This document shows positions 33,322 to 44,712 of a DNA stretch of 64,000 nucleotides, in pieces. This DNA comes from Synaphobranchus kaupii. Taxonomy: Eukaryota; Chordata; Actinopteri; Anguilliformes; Synaphobranchidae. The notes beneath the pieces are model-generated. The model did no database searches. It was not told the DNA's origin and saw nothing but the letters and a program-made list of their open reading frames with translations. Where the stretch lies: the NCBI GenBank assembly GCA_029718625.1, contig CM056395.1:27202261-27266260 (forward strand), in the 5' to 3' direction. The position numbers and the translations under genes were made by a program. Within the stretch, counting starts at the first letter, position 1. Every line of letters begins with the position of its first letter.

Positions 33322-33366
<45 letters not shown>

Positions 33367-33632
33367 CTCTCACAGAGCACACTCCTCTTACACACACACA
33401 CTGCACACTCTCACAGAGCACATTCCTCATACACACACACTGTGCACACTCACACAGAGCACACTCCTCTTACACACACACACACTGCACACTCACACAG
33501 AGCACACTCCTCTTACACACACACACACACTACACTCTCACACAGAGCACACTCCTCTTATACACACACACACAACACTGCACACTCACACAGAGCACGC
33601 TCCTCTTATACACACACACACAACACTGCACA
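29690..33632. repeat. 3.9-kb CA-rich minisatellite
   Basis: Roughly 80-90 units of 39-50 bp contain 'cactgcacactcacacagag', 'cacactcctcttacac' or 'cctcatacac', and an (AC)n of variable length. Two alternations, TCACACAGAG/TCTCACAGAG and CCTCTTA/CCTCATA, mix along the array. Very long ORFs on both strands (up to 1474 residues of His/Thr/Ser) are repeat artefacts. Confidence 0.97.
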
Positions 33633-33815
33633 CACACATATTTTCTAACAAACCCACATTCTCAAACAACATCTTCCTGCATTTTGTAATCCCGTTCCCA
33701 TGTGAATTTCTTCCTTTTTTTAACCGCCACTCCCTACATGCTGCAGGCCTTACAGACAGTGAGTTTACTGTTAAACTTGTTTATATGCATTTCATCCATG
33801 GGAGAAGGAACGCAC

Positions 33816-34250
33816 TTAACCCTCATATTTTGTTGACATTTTGTGATGCCTTTTATGTTTGGGGTCAGATTAAACTGACACAAACCTATTGTAATTGAAA
33901 GAATATGACACTCTCCGTCCGGGTCGCCTTTTGTCCATCTCCCAATTGACTCGCCTTTTATTCCTAATCCTAAATATTAAAAATCTGTGATGAAACATCT
34001 AATTTTAGAGCCTGATGTAAGTGAAATTTTGTGGAGTTTAAAACCTGTTTGAGAAAGTGCCATTTTGTATACAAAGTCAGTACAGGACTTTTGAAAACAT
34101 GGCATTATGTTTATTGCGTACTTACTATTTAATCCCAACAAATTAGGAAAAGTCATAGTGTCAAGATGAAAAAATAAGGTTAACTGGTTTTTAAGAGACG
34201 TCAAACATTGAATTTGGTCAACTTTACCCCAAACATAATATGAGGGTTAA
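33816..34250. mobile_element. piggyBac-like MITE with TTAA target duplication
   Basis: TTAACCCTCATATTTTGTT at the left is mirrored by AACATAATATGAGGGTTAA at the right. The 435-bp element carries no ORF of note. The TTAACCCT end is typical of an abundant fish MITE group. Confidence 0.8.
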
Positions 34251-34630
34251 CATCGGACATGCTCTGAAGAACAAATTAATGGATTTTGTGATTGTTAATA
34301 TTATTTCATTATTAATCAAAAACTATTTTTCCCATCAAGTTATAGTTTACCACCTTTAATTAACATCTAAGCAGTCTATGGCTAATACTGAGGACACTGC
34401 ACGCCATCAAACAAACTGCGAACAGTCATTTTAAGTTTAGAGGATTTTTATTGGACATTCTAGAATCCACATCACAGAATGTCCCCCTCCCCCCAAATGA
34501 GGCTGGGGTTATACCTGTTTGTCAGTATTAAAAGTTAAACAATGCAGAAAAGACAGATATTGTCTTATCCTAATATATTATATAAAAGGACACTGAGATT
34601 AAATGGAACACACAGGCTTGGTTTGGGACA

Positions 34631-37563
34631 TATATGGGCCATTCTACAAAAGTCATGCAATTTGCTGTCCCTCTCTGATAAAAGTAAGAAATTGACCAAT
34701 AAAATCTTTCAATGCTATATAATTCATTAGATCATGTTATGTTTTAATATAATCCAAGATATAAATTGCAGTAATAATAGTTACATTTATCCAAAATCAA
34801 CACTTATACTCTTGGGAGTATAAATTCCTATTGGGAGATGGCTGTCCCCACTATCAACCCTTAAACTGGTGCATTAAAAAATAATACCCAAAATATTTTT
34901 GCCAATTATTTGACTTGTCTCATTCAATAAAGAATGTGAATTTTTATCAAATATAAGTTAAAATAATGCAATCTATTTTGTAATAAATTTTATAATTCAA
35001 AAAACCTATCGAAAAAATGCTGCCCCCAATTTTTACGTCACAACCGAAACGTACACCGTTTGAGTCTGTGCAGTGAACCTGCTTGTAGCCACACACCCCT
35101 TTTTTTAACCAGGAAATTAGACAGCCTTCATATGAATCAAGGCCACATGGTGTGTAGCTAGGTTTTAGCGTTTTGATATAATTGTCCTTCAAAGTATGAA
35201 AATTAGTCTGTGGTTTTAAGAGACGTCACACCCAAACACCCAAGTTTTCATATTAGAGAAAAAAAAGTTGATTTCATAACTGTAGATTTGATTAAAAGGA
35301 AGGTGCATCTGCACAGAGAAGTAGTTGCTAACCATGTGCTTGCTAAATCTTTTGTTTTGTGGCCGAAATGAGCCAAAATTGTCAACCGACAATTCTTATT
35401 AAAGACAATAGTGAGACAATCAGTGCACATGTACAAACCTCAATTACAAAAAAGTTGGGACAGTGTATAAAATGTAAATAAAAACAGAAAGCAATGATTT
35501 GCAAGTCCTTTTTGTATTCAAAAACAGTACAAAGACAAGATATTTCATGTTTTAACTAATCAACTTTATTCTACATTTCATTCTTTATTCAGCTCATTCT
35601 ACATTTGATGTCTGCAACACCTCCCAAAAAATTTGGGACAGGGGCATGTTTACTTTTGTGTTACATCACCTGTCCTTTTAACAACACTCAGTAATATTTT
35701 GGGAACTACAACACTAATTGTTGTAGTTTTGAAAGCAGAATTGTTTCCCATTCTTGCTTAATATGAGACTTCAGCTGCTCACCAGTCCGGGGTCTCCATT
35801 GTCATATTTTGGGCTTCATAATGCGCCACATGTTTTCAATGGGAGACAGGTCTGGACTGCAGGCAGGCCAGTCTAGCACCCGCACTCTCTGACGACAAAG
35901 CCATGCTGTTGTAACATGTGCAGAATTTGGCTTAGCATTGTCTTGCTGAAATAAGCAGGGATGTCCCTGAAAAAGCGATTGTCTAGATCGCAGCAAATGT
36001 TGCTCCAAAATGCATATGTACCCTTCAGCATTAATGGTGCTTTCACAGATGTGCAAGTTACCCATGCCATGGGCACTAACACACACCCATACCATGACAG
36101 ACGCTGGCTTTTGAACCTTGTTGGTAACAATCGAGATGGTCCTTTTCCTCTTTGGCCGGGAGAACACGACGTCCATTATTTCCAAAAACAATTTGAAAGG
36201 TGGACTCTTCAGACCACAGCACACGTTTCCACTTTGTGTCAGTCTATCTCAGATGAGCCCAGAGAAGTCGGCGGCGTTTCTGGATGTTGTTGATATATGG
36301 CTTACACTTTGGGTAGTAGAGTCTTAACTTGCATTTGTAGATGCAGCGACAAATTGTGTTTACTGACAATGGTTTTCTGAAGTATTCCCGAGCCCATGTG
36401 GTTATATTCATTACAGAAGCATGCCATTTTTAATGTTGTGCTGTCTGAAGGATCAAAGGTCACAGGCATTCAATATTGGTTTTCTCCAGATTCTCTGAAT
36501 CTTTTACTAATATTATGGACTGTAGATGGTGAAATCCCTAAATTCCTTGCAATCGTGTGTTGAGAAACGTTGTTCTTAAACTGTTGGACTGTTCGCTCAT
36601 GCAGTTTTTCACAAAGTGGCGAACCCATCCTTGCTCGTAAATGCCAGAGCCTTCATGGATGCTCCTTTTATACCCAGTCATGATAGCATGACCTGTCACC
36701 TATTCACCTATTTACCTGTGCAATGTTCCAAACAGGTGTTTCTTGAACATTCCACAACCTTCCCAATCTTTTTTATACCCCTGTCCCAATTTTTTTGGTA
36801 TGTGTTGCAGGCATCAAATTCGGAATTAGCGTATATTTACAGAAATCTATGAAGTTGCTAAGGTAAAACATTAAATATCTTTTAAATATCATTTTCATTT
36901 AAATATATAGACAAGACAATTTACAAATCACTGCTTTCTGCTTTTATTTGCATTTTACGTACTGTCCCACCTTTGGAATTCAGGTTTCAATAAGAGATGT
37001 CACAACCGCAACAATGTGGTCACAACCGAAACACCTGCTGTTTTGTTAAAATTTTGGATAATACAAATAATCAATCAAATATCCAAGATATTTGCTGGTG
37101 AGGGTATATATAATCTCATAAATAAGAATCTATCAAATTCATGTGATCAAATCTGTCCATTTTATAGAGAACATTTGTACGGAGTTTTCACAAAATGTAA
37201 TTAATCCAATGTTTTATTTGATTTAAAAATGCAGGGTAATTGATTCAAATTCAACAGCAGTCAGGATTTTTTTTCTAAAATGTAATTTTCAAAGGGGTGA
37301 ATTAAACTTATCAATTGGGTATGTAATTTTATTTCAAAAGCAGGGTTTACACCATGTTTCGGTTGTGACATATTTAGGAGCAGTCAGTAAATTCATCCTT
37401 ATTCTGAAAACATTACATGTGATTGCACTGTACATCTAGTATATTTATGTACCTCAGATAAAGTGTAACACATATATTATAAAAGAATTTTGCAAAAAGA
37501 ATACAAATTTACACTTTTCTCCAACCCTCAATTTGCACGACTTCTGTAGAATGGCCCATATAG
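34631..37563. mobile_element. older inverted-repeat DNA element, host of a Tc1 insertion
   Basis: 'tatatgggccattctac' at 34631 is matched in inverse by 'gtagaatggcccatata' at 37546-37562, and similarity continues inward for tens of bases. 'cacaaccgaaac' motifs recur inside at 35039 and 37020, and inverted near 37355. No transposase is legible outside the inserted Tc1. The family is not recognised. Confidence 0.55.
35434..36990 (-). mobile_element. near full-length Tc1/mariner element with decayed transposase
   Basis: About 70-bp inverted ends ('gttgggacagtgtataaaat' inward to 'agcaatgatttgcaa') close a 1.56-kb element, the usual Tc1 size. The minus-strand transposase is broken but its C-terminal half (35802-36224) shows QQDNAKPNSAH and LDWPACSPDLSPIEN, the DDE-family catalytic surroundings. 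It lies inside the 34631-37563 element, so it inserted later. Confidence 0.85.
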
Positions 37564-38605
37564 TGCCAAGCAGAGTTGATAGGTTATCCAGACAAATATT
37601 CTTGATACATTTTTTTTTTTTAACTAAGAAAATATTATGAATTTGCCGAAATAAAGGTACTAGATAAACCCTCAGAAACATTTAATAAATATTTAGACTT
37701 GGTTAAAAACCAACATGTATAATATTTAGTTGCACAAAAAAAAAAGTGAATTGAAAGGTACCTGTAATTATGCATACACATAATTAGCCATTTTCAGAGT
37801 AGACACTACAGCAACAGCAAACGCATGCATTTTACTATATATTATTGCCATTTCATTTTCAATAATACTAAATGTTACGTGTCCTCTGATTGGCTTCCCT
37901 GCTCATGGGACCACTTTCTGCACATTAAAAATGCCGGTGTACGTCTAACACTGTTGATGCACATTTAACACCCTAGGGTGTTTAATGTACACCACAATTT
38001 TTGCTGTGTGCCCTCTCTTCAGGTTCATTTTTTTCAGTGTTAAGCGAAGAAACATGCCTATGACTAACTTCAACACCTGGTGTAGGAACCACAGCCAGAG
38101 GTAAACATTTATACCAAATCTGCCACCATCGTGGTTTCATTTTATGCTCTCAGTACTATGTATTACAGGTTATTCAGTTACAAGTCACGTCAGTTAATCT
38201 ACCAATTTGAATCCAAGATTGTTTTCATAATGTTTTTTTAAGTTGTTTTATAGATTCTTAAACAGTAACTACCAAACTCAAGTTTCCTTTGTAGTGACAT
38301 TACTGTAGTGACATTACTGACTAAACAGCACCTTGTGGAAAAAAAAAAAAGTCTAAGAACTAGTAGAAGACAAAGAAGACCCCCTGCAGGTCAAAGGTCA
38401 TAACCTGCATGCATCCGCATACTTGTTTCGCAAATGTATATTTGGGTGTTCTGTATATGGACAGAAACAGCTGTACACAGCGCTGATGTGTTTAGTATTG
38501 ATGTTCGTAGTGATTTTGAAAAGTTATTTGAAAAAAAAAAACAGGTTCTGTACCCTGGCCTAGTAACCTTGAGTAAAGAGGGCCGTGCTAGAAGAGCCAG
38601 AGCAA
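37564..38605. other. intergenic DNA and GPRIN3 3' UTR
   Basis: The right part should include the GPRIN3 3' UTR (minus strand). No exon or clear element is visible in the AT-rich left part. Confidence 0.45.
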
Positions 38606-41257
38606 TCACTCCAACACCGAGGAAGGTGGAGGGCGGGCGCAGCACTTGGGCCTTCGGACGTTTTTCATCAGGGACCGGAACACGTTCTGCTGCCTCCGCT
38701 TGGTCCTTTTCCCCGCGGGAGACCCAGGCGCTGCAGACCGCCTGCGCTCCACCTGAGTCTTGATCAGCCTCTCCTGCTCCTTGATTTTGCTCTGCAGGTG
38801 GTTCTGAATGGCGAAGCCCAGGGACTCGGGGTCTGCCGACGCCCCGTATACCTCCCACGTCATGCCCTGCTCGTCCCACACCACGTCGTGCACGCTCTTG
38901 CCTTTGCCCTGAGAGTCGGCCTTTCTGCCGCCGCCGGACTGCGACTTGTCCTTCCTGTCCTGCCGCTTCGCTTGGCTCCGCTCCGGCTCCCTCTTCCTCC
39001 CTCCATCCTTGCTCTTACCTGATTTACAGACGCGTCCATCTTCTTTCTGGGGTGCCTGCTGTTTAAGACCTTTGTTTATCCTGCCTGCTGCCTGCTTGTC
39101 CTCCACAGCTGTGTTTAACGGTGAAGGAGTTGCTTCCTTCTTATCTTTCTCAGATCCCGCTCCAGTCTTGCTGGGAAGAGCTCCTGGCAGAAGGCCATCT
39201 GACTGTGAAGGGCAGGATCTAACAGCGGGCGACTTGACCGAGCGCGTGGGAGGGGCTACCGTGTCTGCAGAGGTTTGGCACACAGCATTAGATGCTGCAT
39301 TTCCGGGGAAACACCCTCTCGCACCCTGCTGCCTGCTGCTCACACTCTCGGCTCCCGATTTGCGCGGACATTTTGAGTCAGTCACTCGTGACTCTTCATC
39401 ACAGGGGCTGACAGCAGATGTCACATTTGATTGGCTGCAGGGCTCGATATTAATCTGATAAACGGGTTGCAAAATTGGAATCCACTTTTGGGTCGTGTCT
39501 GCAGGCTCTTTAGGCGTGGCACCCTGTCCCATCCCGTCTGGTTTTAGTGCAGGTTCTGAATGGTCAATTACACCGGTAGTTTGACTGTTACGCTGGCCGG
39601 CTTTCAGTCTGGCTTGTCCTGGTACATGGTCACGGATCTGCTTGCTGCTGAGGTGAGAGGAGTCTGTATGGATCTGCGAGGACGAGAGAAGAGTCTGGCT
39701 GCGTACGTCAGTAAGAATACCGCTTTGGCTCGGCCAAGCATCATCCACGGTGATCTGGTAAACCGGTACAGACCTGCTACCCCTCTGGCAAGTGACGGTC
39801 AGCGTTTCTTGCCCCTCCGTTGCCATGGCATTGAGCTTGAGCAGTCCACCCTGCGCCAACAGGCCCGGGCTGGTCCCAACGGATCGGCTGCAGACGCGAG
39901 CGACTGCCTGAACCCCAGCATCATGGCTGCCGTGGTTGGATGTCAAGCAATGCTCTGTGCCGACGGTCATAGTCGCAGCTTCCTTATACCGTGAACCGCA
40001 CCCCAGTTGGGCTTCATGGTTTTCCTCCGCTGTGGCACCCAGGTTTTGAGACTCTCCACCTACCGTTGAGACGATGCCCGCTTTGCTCTGCAGCTCGCCA
40101 GATGCGATGGTTTGGCTCTGACGCTCAAAGGAAAGGCGACTACGTGAGGTGCTCTCAGAGTCTCCGACTTCCTTCTTCAGAGGGCTTAGCGTACCCTTGT
40201 GCGCTGGCACAGGTGTTACGCTGCTTACCGACACAGCCTTACTCCGTTCTGCCTCTGGGGACTCGGGTTTCTCACGTTTCTCCTGCTGCAGGTTTCCCGA
40301 AATTGATCCGGCGGCTTCCCTGTTAGAGGTTTGTGGACGGTTGCCCATCTGAGCTGGACTGTTGGGTAAGACGCAGGGTAGACATATGGCACCTTGGCAG
40401 TCCTCCATGTGCGCCGACAGCGAGGCATCCTTGTGCAAGGTTTGAACATCAGCAGATTTCTCTTGCTTATTTGTCAGTGCCGGAGAAGCTGTGTGTGTTG
40501 GATGAGAGATCTGGCCTGACCTCTGTATCGGATTTGTTTTATAGTGAGGCGCTTGTGAATATTCAGACGTGTCCCTTGTGGACTTCTCTGTCGATTGTAC
40601 CAACACCTCCATGGAACTTTGCACGTTGTCTCCGGTATTATTTGTTTGTGAACTGGCCCTTGAGTATGTAAGTGCAGACACTGACAGGCTGGTCTTACAA
40701 ATGTCCACCTTCTCAGCTGCAGGTAAGACTCTAGCACTGTTGTCCACCTGGCTTTCTATGACCTCACTCATGCAGCCACCAATCAGATCTCTGCCTGTTT
40801 CCACATCCTCGGGTTTCTTATGATCTGCAGTAGAGGAGGTGAAGGTGGATTTCTCATGATCTCTAGTGGAGGAAGTGATGGAAGATTTGCCATGATCCCC
40901 AGTAGAGGATGTTAAGGTGGATTTCTTGGGATCTTCAGAAGAGGAGATGAAGGTGGGTTTCTCATTAGCAAAAGCAGATTTATCTTGATCTCCAGTCGGG
41001 GAATTCAAGTTGTTTGAAGCCCCCTTTTTATTTGACTGGCTATTGTCTGGAGGTTGTTTTATTCCACCATCATTTGTCTTCAGAGACAAGTTACCTGGCT
41101 GTCCTCCTGGTGCAGACCCAGAGACCAGTTTTAAGTCCGGGGTTGGCTTATTATACTCACTGGAACGCGAGTCCCGGCGTCCAAAGCAGTCTACAGGCTC
41201 AGGCTGCGGAACCATCTCAACTGTAACAGTCATTTTGGGGTCTGGAATAGTACCCAT
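38606..41257 (-). CDS. gprin3: GPRIN3, G protein-regulated inducer of neurite outgrowth 3
   Basis: A single intact coding exon encodes 883 residues. The N-terminus MGTIPDPK resembles mammalian GPRIN3, which is why the ATG at 41257 (context AAAATGG) is preferred. The reading frame stays open upstream to an ATG at 41338 and further. The middle is low-complexity and Ser/Thr-rich, with a short SSTxDHxKS repeat at its start. The conserved C-terminal block (about 788-883) includes VVWDEQGMTWEVYGAS, ESLGFAIQNHLQ and NVFRSLMKNVRRPKCCAR, with a terminal SSVLE. The paired Cys may be lipid-modified, as proposed for GPRIN1. The family binds activated Go/i-type G alpha subunits at the membrane and promotes neurite growth. 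A splice acceptor (TTTCTTTAG) with the exon starting at 41351 indicates a separate 5' UTR exon upstream. Gene order with FAM13A matches human 4q22. Confidence 0.95.
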   Translation of the reverse strand: MGTIPDPKMTVTVEMVPQPEPVDCFGRRDSRSSEYNKPTPDLKLVSGSAPGGQPGNLSLKTNDGGIKQPPDNSQSNKKGASNNLNSPTGDQDKSAFANEKPTFISSSEDPKKSTLTSSTGDHGKSSITSSTRDHEKSTFTSSTADHKKPEDVETGRDLIGGCMSEVIESQVDNSARVLPAAEKVDICKTSLSVSALTYSRASSQTNNTGDNVQSSMEVLVQSTEKSTRDTSEYSQAPHYKTNPIQRSGQISHPTHTASPALTNKQEKSADVQTLHKDASLSAHMEDCQGAICLPCVLPNSPAQMGNRPQTSNREAAGSISGNLQQEKREKPESPEAERSKAVSVSSVTPVPAHKGTLSPLKKEVGDSESTSRSRLSFERQSQTIASGELQSKAGIVSTVGGESQNLGATAEENHEAQLGCGSRYKEAATMTVGTEHCLTSNHGSHDAGVQAVARVCSRSVGTSPGLLAQGGLLKLNAMATEGQETLTVTCQRGSRSVPVYQITVDDAWPSQSGILTDVRSQTLLSSSQIHTDSSHLSSKQIRDHVPGQARLKAGQRNSQTTGVIDHSEPALKPDGMGQGATPKEPADTTQKWIPILQPVYQINIEPCSQSNVTSAVSPCDEESRVTDSKCPRKSGAESVSSRQQGARGCFPGNAASNAVCQTSADTVAPPTRSVKSPAVRSCPSQSDGLLPGALPSKTGAGSEKDKKEATPSPLNTAVEDKQAAGRINKGLKQQAPQKEDGRVCKSGKSKDGGRKREPERSQAKRQDRKDKSQSGGGRKADSQGKGKSVHDVVWDEQGMTWEVYGASADPESLGFAIQNHLQSKIKEQERLIKTQVERRRSAAPGSPAGKRTKRRQQNVFRSLMKNVRRPKCCARPPPSSVLE

Positions 41258-42689
41258 TTTAAATTCCTTTTCAACAAACCCAGAATAAGGGGACGTGCAG
41301 TCAAACAGCGTTTCCTGTACATTAATGACTGTGTCCATGCATCGTGTTTTCCTAAAGAAAAGAAAACGAAAAAGACATGTTTTAACCCAATGGCAGTTGT
41401 TCACAAAAGCATATACATGCAATAAAACAATATTGCAACTTATAAATTCAATCAACCAATATACAACTGTTATTAGATGGTGATTGGCAATAAGAAACTC
41501 TGTGTTGGTTGCATCTTTATACTGGATTTCAACTGACAAGCTCATGGCCAGAGCTGAGACAACAGATATTAGTGATGCATTTTACCAACACTGAAATTAA
41601 CTATACTTTTTGCTGTCATTAAAATTAATCGATATTTTTCCCAATACTGAAATTTATTATAATTTTTACTGTCATTGAAATTAATGGCACTTTTGCATCC
41701 TCCCGGAAGGAGTCAAGATTCAATATAATAATTAACAGAATTCAACAGACCTACAATATCCCTGACTGCCAGTATAGGTTTTGGATGTTTGCCATCTAAA
41801 CTAAGAATTTTCTTCTGTCTACCATTTTTGTAGCCGATTCTTACTCCTTCAATGAGGCTCGCTCTGCACAGTCTGATTCTTACTGCTTCAATGAGGCTCG
41901 CTCTGCACAGTCTTGGTAAATGTATGTGACTTAAGAATAATTTAATTACATCCTTATTGAGGTTAACGTTGATTTAAGCAATTTAGAATGAAAGCCCCTT
42001 AAACAATGGCATACCTTATTGGCAATATGTAATCAAGCAACCCATTAATTGGGCACCAGACTCTGCAGTTCACATAGAATAATCACCAAATGGAATCATG
42101 CAGAACACACTGCAGCCTTTCTATATAGTGTGTGTGAGAGTGAACACCATACTTCATAATGTCAAGTAAATATGTCTGGCATCTCTTAGCCACATACGCA
42201 GTTGGTATCATTGGTATCCAGAAGCTAAGGCAGCCTCTGCATGGGTTTACCTGGACTGTACTGTAAATATGACCACGACTCAGGCTATGTGACTGTACCG
42301 CTGAATCTGCACTAATGCAAATGGCCTATAAATGTCCAATCCTCAGGATATACGAGGTCTGCATCTCAGCAGCACGACCGCGATATTGAACCGCGCTGGA
42401 AGCATTTAGCTCTTTCACTGAATGTAAAACTGCAGCTAATCTCCCACATGGAGCCTGATATATTCCGTAATGAAAGTGAAATAGTAAGTAATCGCGAATG
42501 GATAATGCAATACTTACAAATGAAAGCCATAATTTTTTCTTTTATTTGCCTGGATACCTGTCAATCATTCCTTTGAGGTGGGGCCTAGAGGTAATGGCCA
42601 GGCCCTGAGGGGGTTGGTCAGACAGTGGATGGACAATTCCTGGGGGGTGGGATATAAAAATGACAGAGGGTGCGCTCGATTAGGGTCTC

Positions 42690-42890
42690 CCGGTCGCTAG
42701 GTGACGTAGCGGCCGGGCGGAGTTTTCACTCGATTTAAACCGGGTCCTCTCAGTATAGGAGGCTGCCAACCTGCCCGATCTGATGCAGCGGCGTCAAACG
42801 GCGTCAAACGGCCGCGAGGGTATCGGACGTCCGTAAACGAGTGTGCCGTACGGAGAGTCCGTAAAAGACTCTCCCATGAGGCGGGACACA
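42690..42890. promoter_or_regulatory. CpG-rich block, possible promoter or 5' exon
   Basis: CpG is locally dense ('gacgtagcggccgggcgg', 'ggcgtcaaacggcgtcaaac', 'cggacgtccgtaaacgag') in otherwise AT-rich DNA. It lies about 1.4 kb upstream of the GPRIN3 coding exon. Direct evidence of transcription is lacking. Confidence 0.3.
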
Positions 42891-43589
42891 CAGTCCATAT
42901 ATATGAGTCGCTATATATGCTGGGTTTACTTAGCCTACAGATCTGCACCACATTTGAGAAGTGCTGATCTACAGATCCTGTGATATAACTGTTTTTTCCC
43001 CGCAGACGCGGTCTAGACTATAAAAATGACTGCAAAACTATAATGGCTGAGTTCACATCGCTTCCAATGAGGGTTTGACTGCAGTACTGAATCCATGCCA
43101 CATAGTACAGGCTGAGCAAAAGTCACCTGGACTGTTCTTCCGAGACAATCTACACAGAACAAAACAGGACAACTCGATGGCAACGGGCGTGTGCAGTTAC
43201 AAACAAAACACACATCGCAACACAGTACCAATATCCTTGCAATTTAAGAGAACTAAATAGCTTGTCAATTACTGGATTGACCTTTAGAATAGCCTACCGA
43301 GGATCCGATCACTTTGAGTTCTTCAAATATGAAAATACATGCAATACGGAAAATAAGGTGTACATAATTTTATCAAAGAATGTTGTGCATTTGTCGGACA
43401 TAAGTCATTGTGGAGTCCATGGACATTTATTGTAAATAGCCGTAATAAAAAAATATTAAGACCTTGTCTCAAAGAGAATTTCGCACCTCCTTGGGAGGGT
43501 GTAACCTTTAGCTTACAAGAGCCTTATGGAATTGCCTACACCCCACTTTGTGTAGCTACTGGTGCATGCCATTTACCTGTATATTACAT

Positions 43590-43785
43590 CTCAGCATTTA
43601 GCTAAGGCTCTTATCCAGATCGACTTACATCGACGTACAATCCATTCATAGAGCTGGATATTTTACTGAAGCAATTCAGGTTAGGTACCTTTAACTCAAG
43701 GGTACAATGACAGCGCCTGAGCTGGGAATCAAAACTCGCAACCTTTGAGTTAAAAGTACAGTTCCGTTATTGCACCGCTGCCCCA
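43590..43785 (-). mobile_element. tRNA-derived SINE, reverse orientation
   Basis: The minus strand shows the same order as the copy at 888-1112: a head with 'gttgcgagttttgattccc', then 'cccttgagttaaaggtacct', 'aacctgaattgcttcagtaa' and 'ctggataagagccttagcta'. It is diverged, so an older copy. Confidence 0.8.
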
Positions 43786-44212
43786 GTGCCGTAAACACTT
43801 TAAAAGCTGCGCAACAGCTGAACTTTTCGCATCCATTCCAGCCGAGCTCGTGCAGCAGGCCAACAGTTTTGCTGTATAATCTGCACAGACCTGACACATT
43901 GCTTACTGAAATCTGCGCGCGTGTTTTCAACACAGTCAAGTGTTTTTGAAACGGGACCTGACCGTTCGGTTTTCTTCCCTCCGAAAATAAATGTAGCTTT
44001 GCAAAGTATAATGTTTTCTATTTACCTGTGACGGCAAATTGAATCAATGACGTAAAAAGTTACGCATATTTAAACAGGACAGCAAAGGATCGGTCTGCAT
44101 AAATAAATAAAAATATTCCGCAAAACACTCGGACAAAGGCACAGGAAAAGCTCTTTTTATATGAATGTATCATTATGTTTTGTTTATTTACGTTTGCATG
44201 GGCTTGGTTTTG

Positions 44213-44712
44213 NNNNNNNNNNNNNNNNNNNNNNNNNNNNNNNNNNNNNNNNNNNNNNNNNNNNNNNNNNNNNNNNNNNNNNNNNNNNNNNNNNNNNNNN
44301 NNNNNNNNNNNNNNNNNNNNNNNNNNNNNNNNNNNNNNNNNNNNNNNNNNNNNNNNNNNNNNNNNNNNNNNNNNNNNNNNNNNNNNNNNNNNNNNNNNNN
44401 NNNNNNNNNNNNNNNNNNNNNNNNNNNNNNNNNNNNNNNNNNNNNNNNNNNNNNNNNNNNNNNNNNNNNNNNNNNNNNNNNNNNNNNNNNNNNNNNNNNN
44501 NNNNNNNNNNNNNNNNNNNNNNNNNNNNNNNNNNNNNNNNNNNNNNNNNNNNNNNNNNNNNNNNNNNNNNNNNNNNNNNNNNNNNNNNNNNNNNNNNNNN
44601 NNNNNNNNNNNNNNNNNNNNNNNNNNNNNNNNNNNNNNNNNNNNNNNNNNNNNNNNNNNNNNNNNNNNNNNNNNNNNNNNNNNNNNNNNNNNNNNNNNNN
44701 NNNNNNNNNNNN
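44213..44712. other. assembly gap (500 N)
   Basis: Exactly 500 N bases, a conventional gap size. The true length is unknown. Any ORF crossing it is meaningless. Confidence 0.99.

Noticed and set aside
29474..33898. A 1474-residue plus-strand ORF and a 1334-residue partner
   Set aside because: Both are readings of a CA-rich minisatellite in different frames. The composition is almost only His, Thr, Ser and Leu, and there is no conserved domain.
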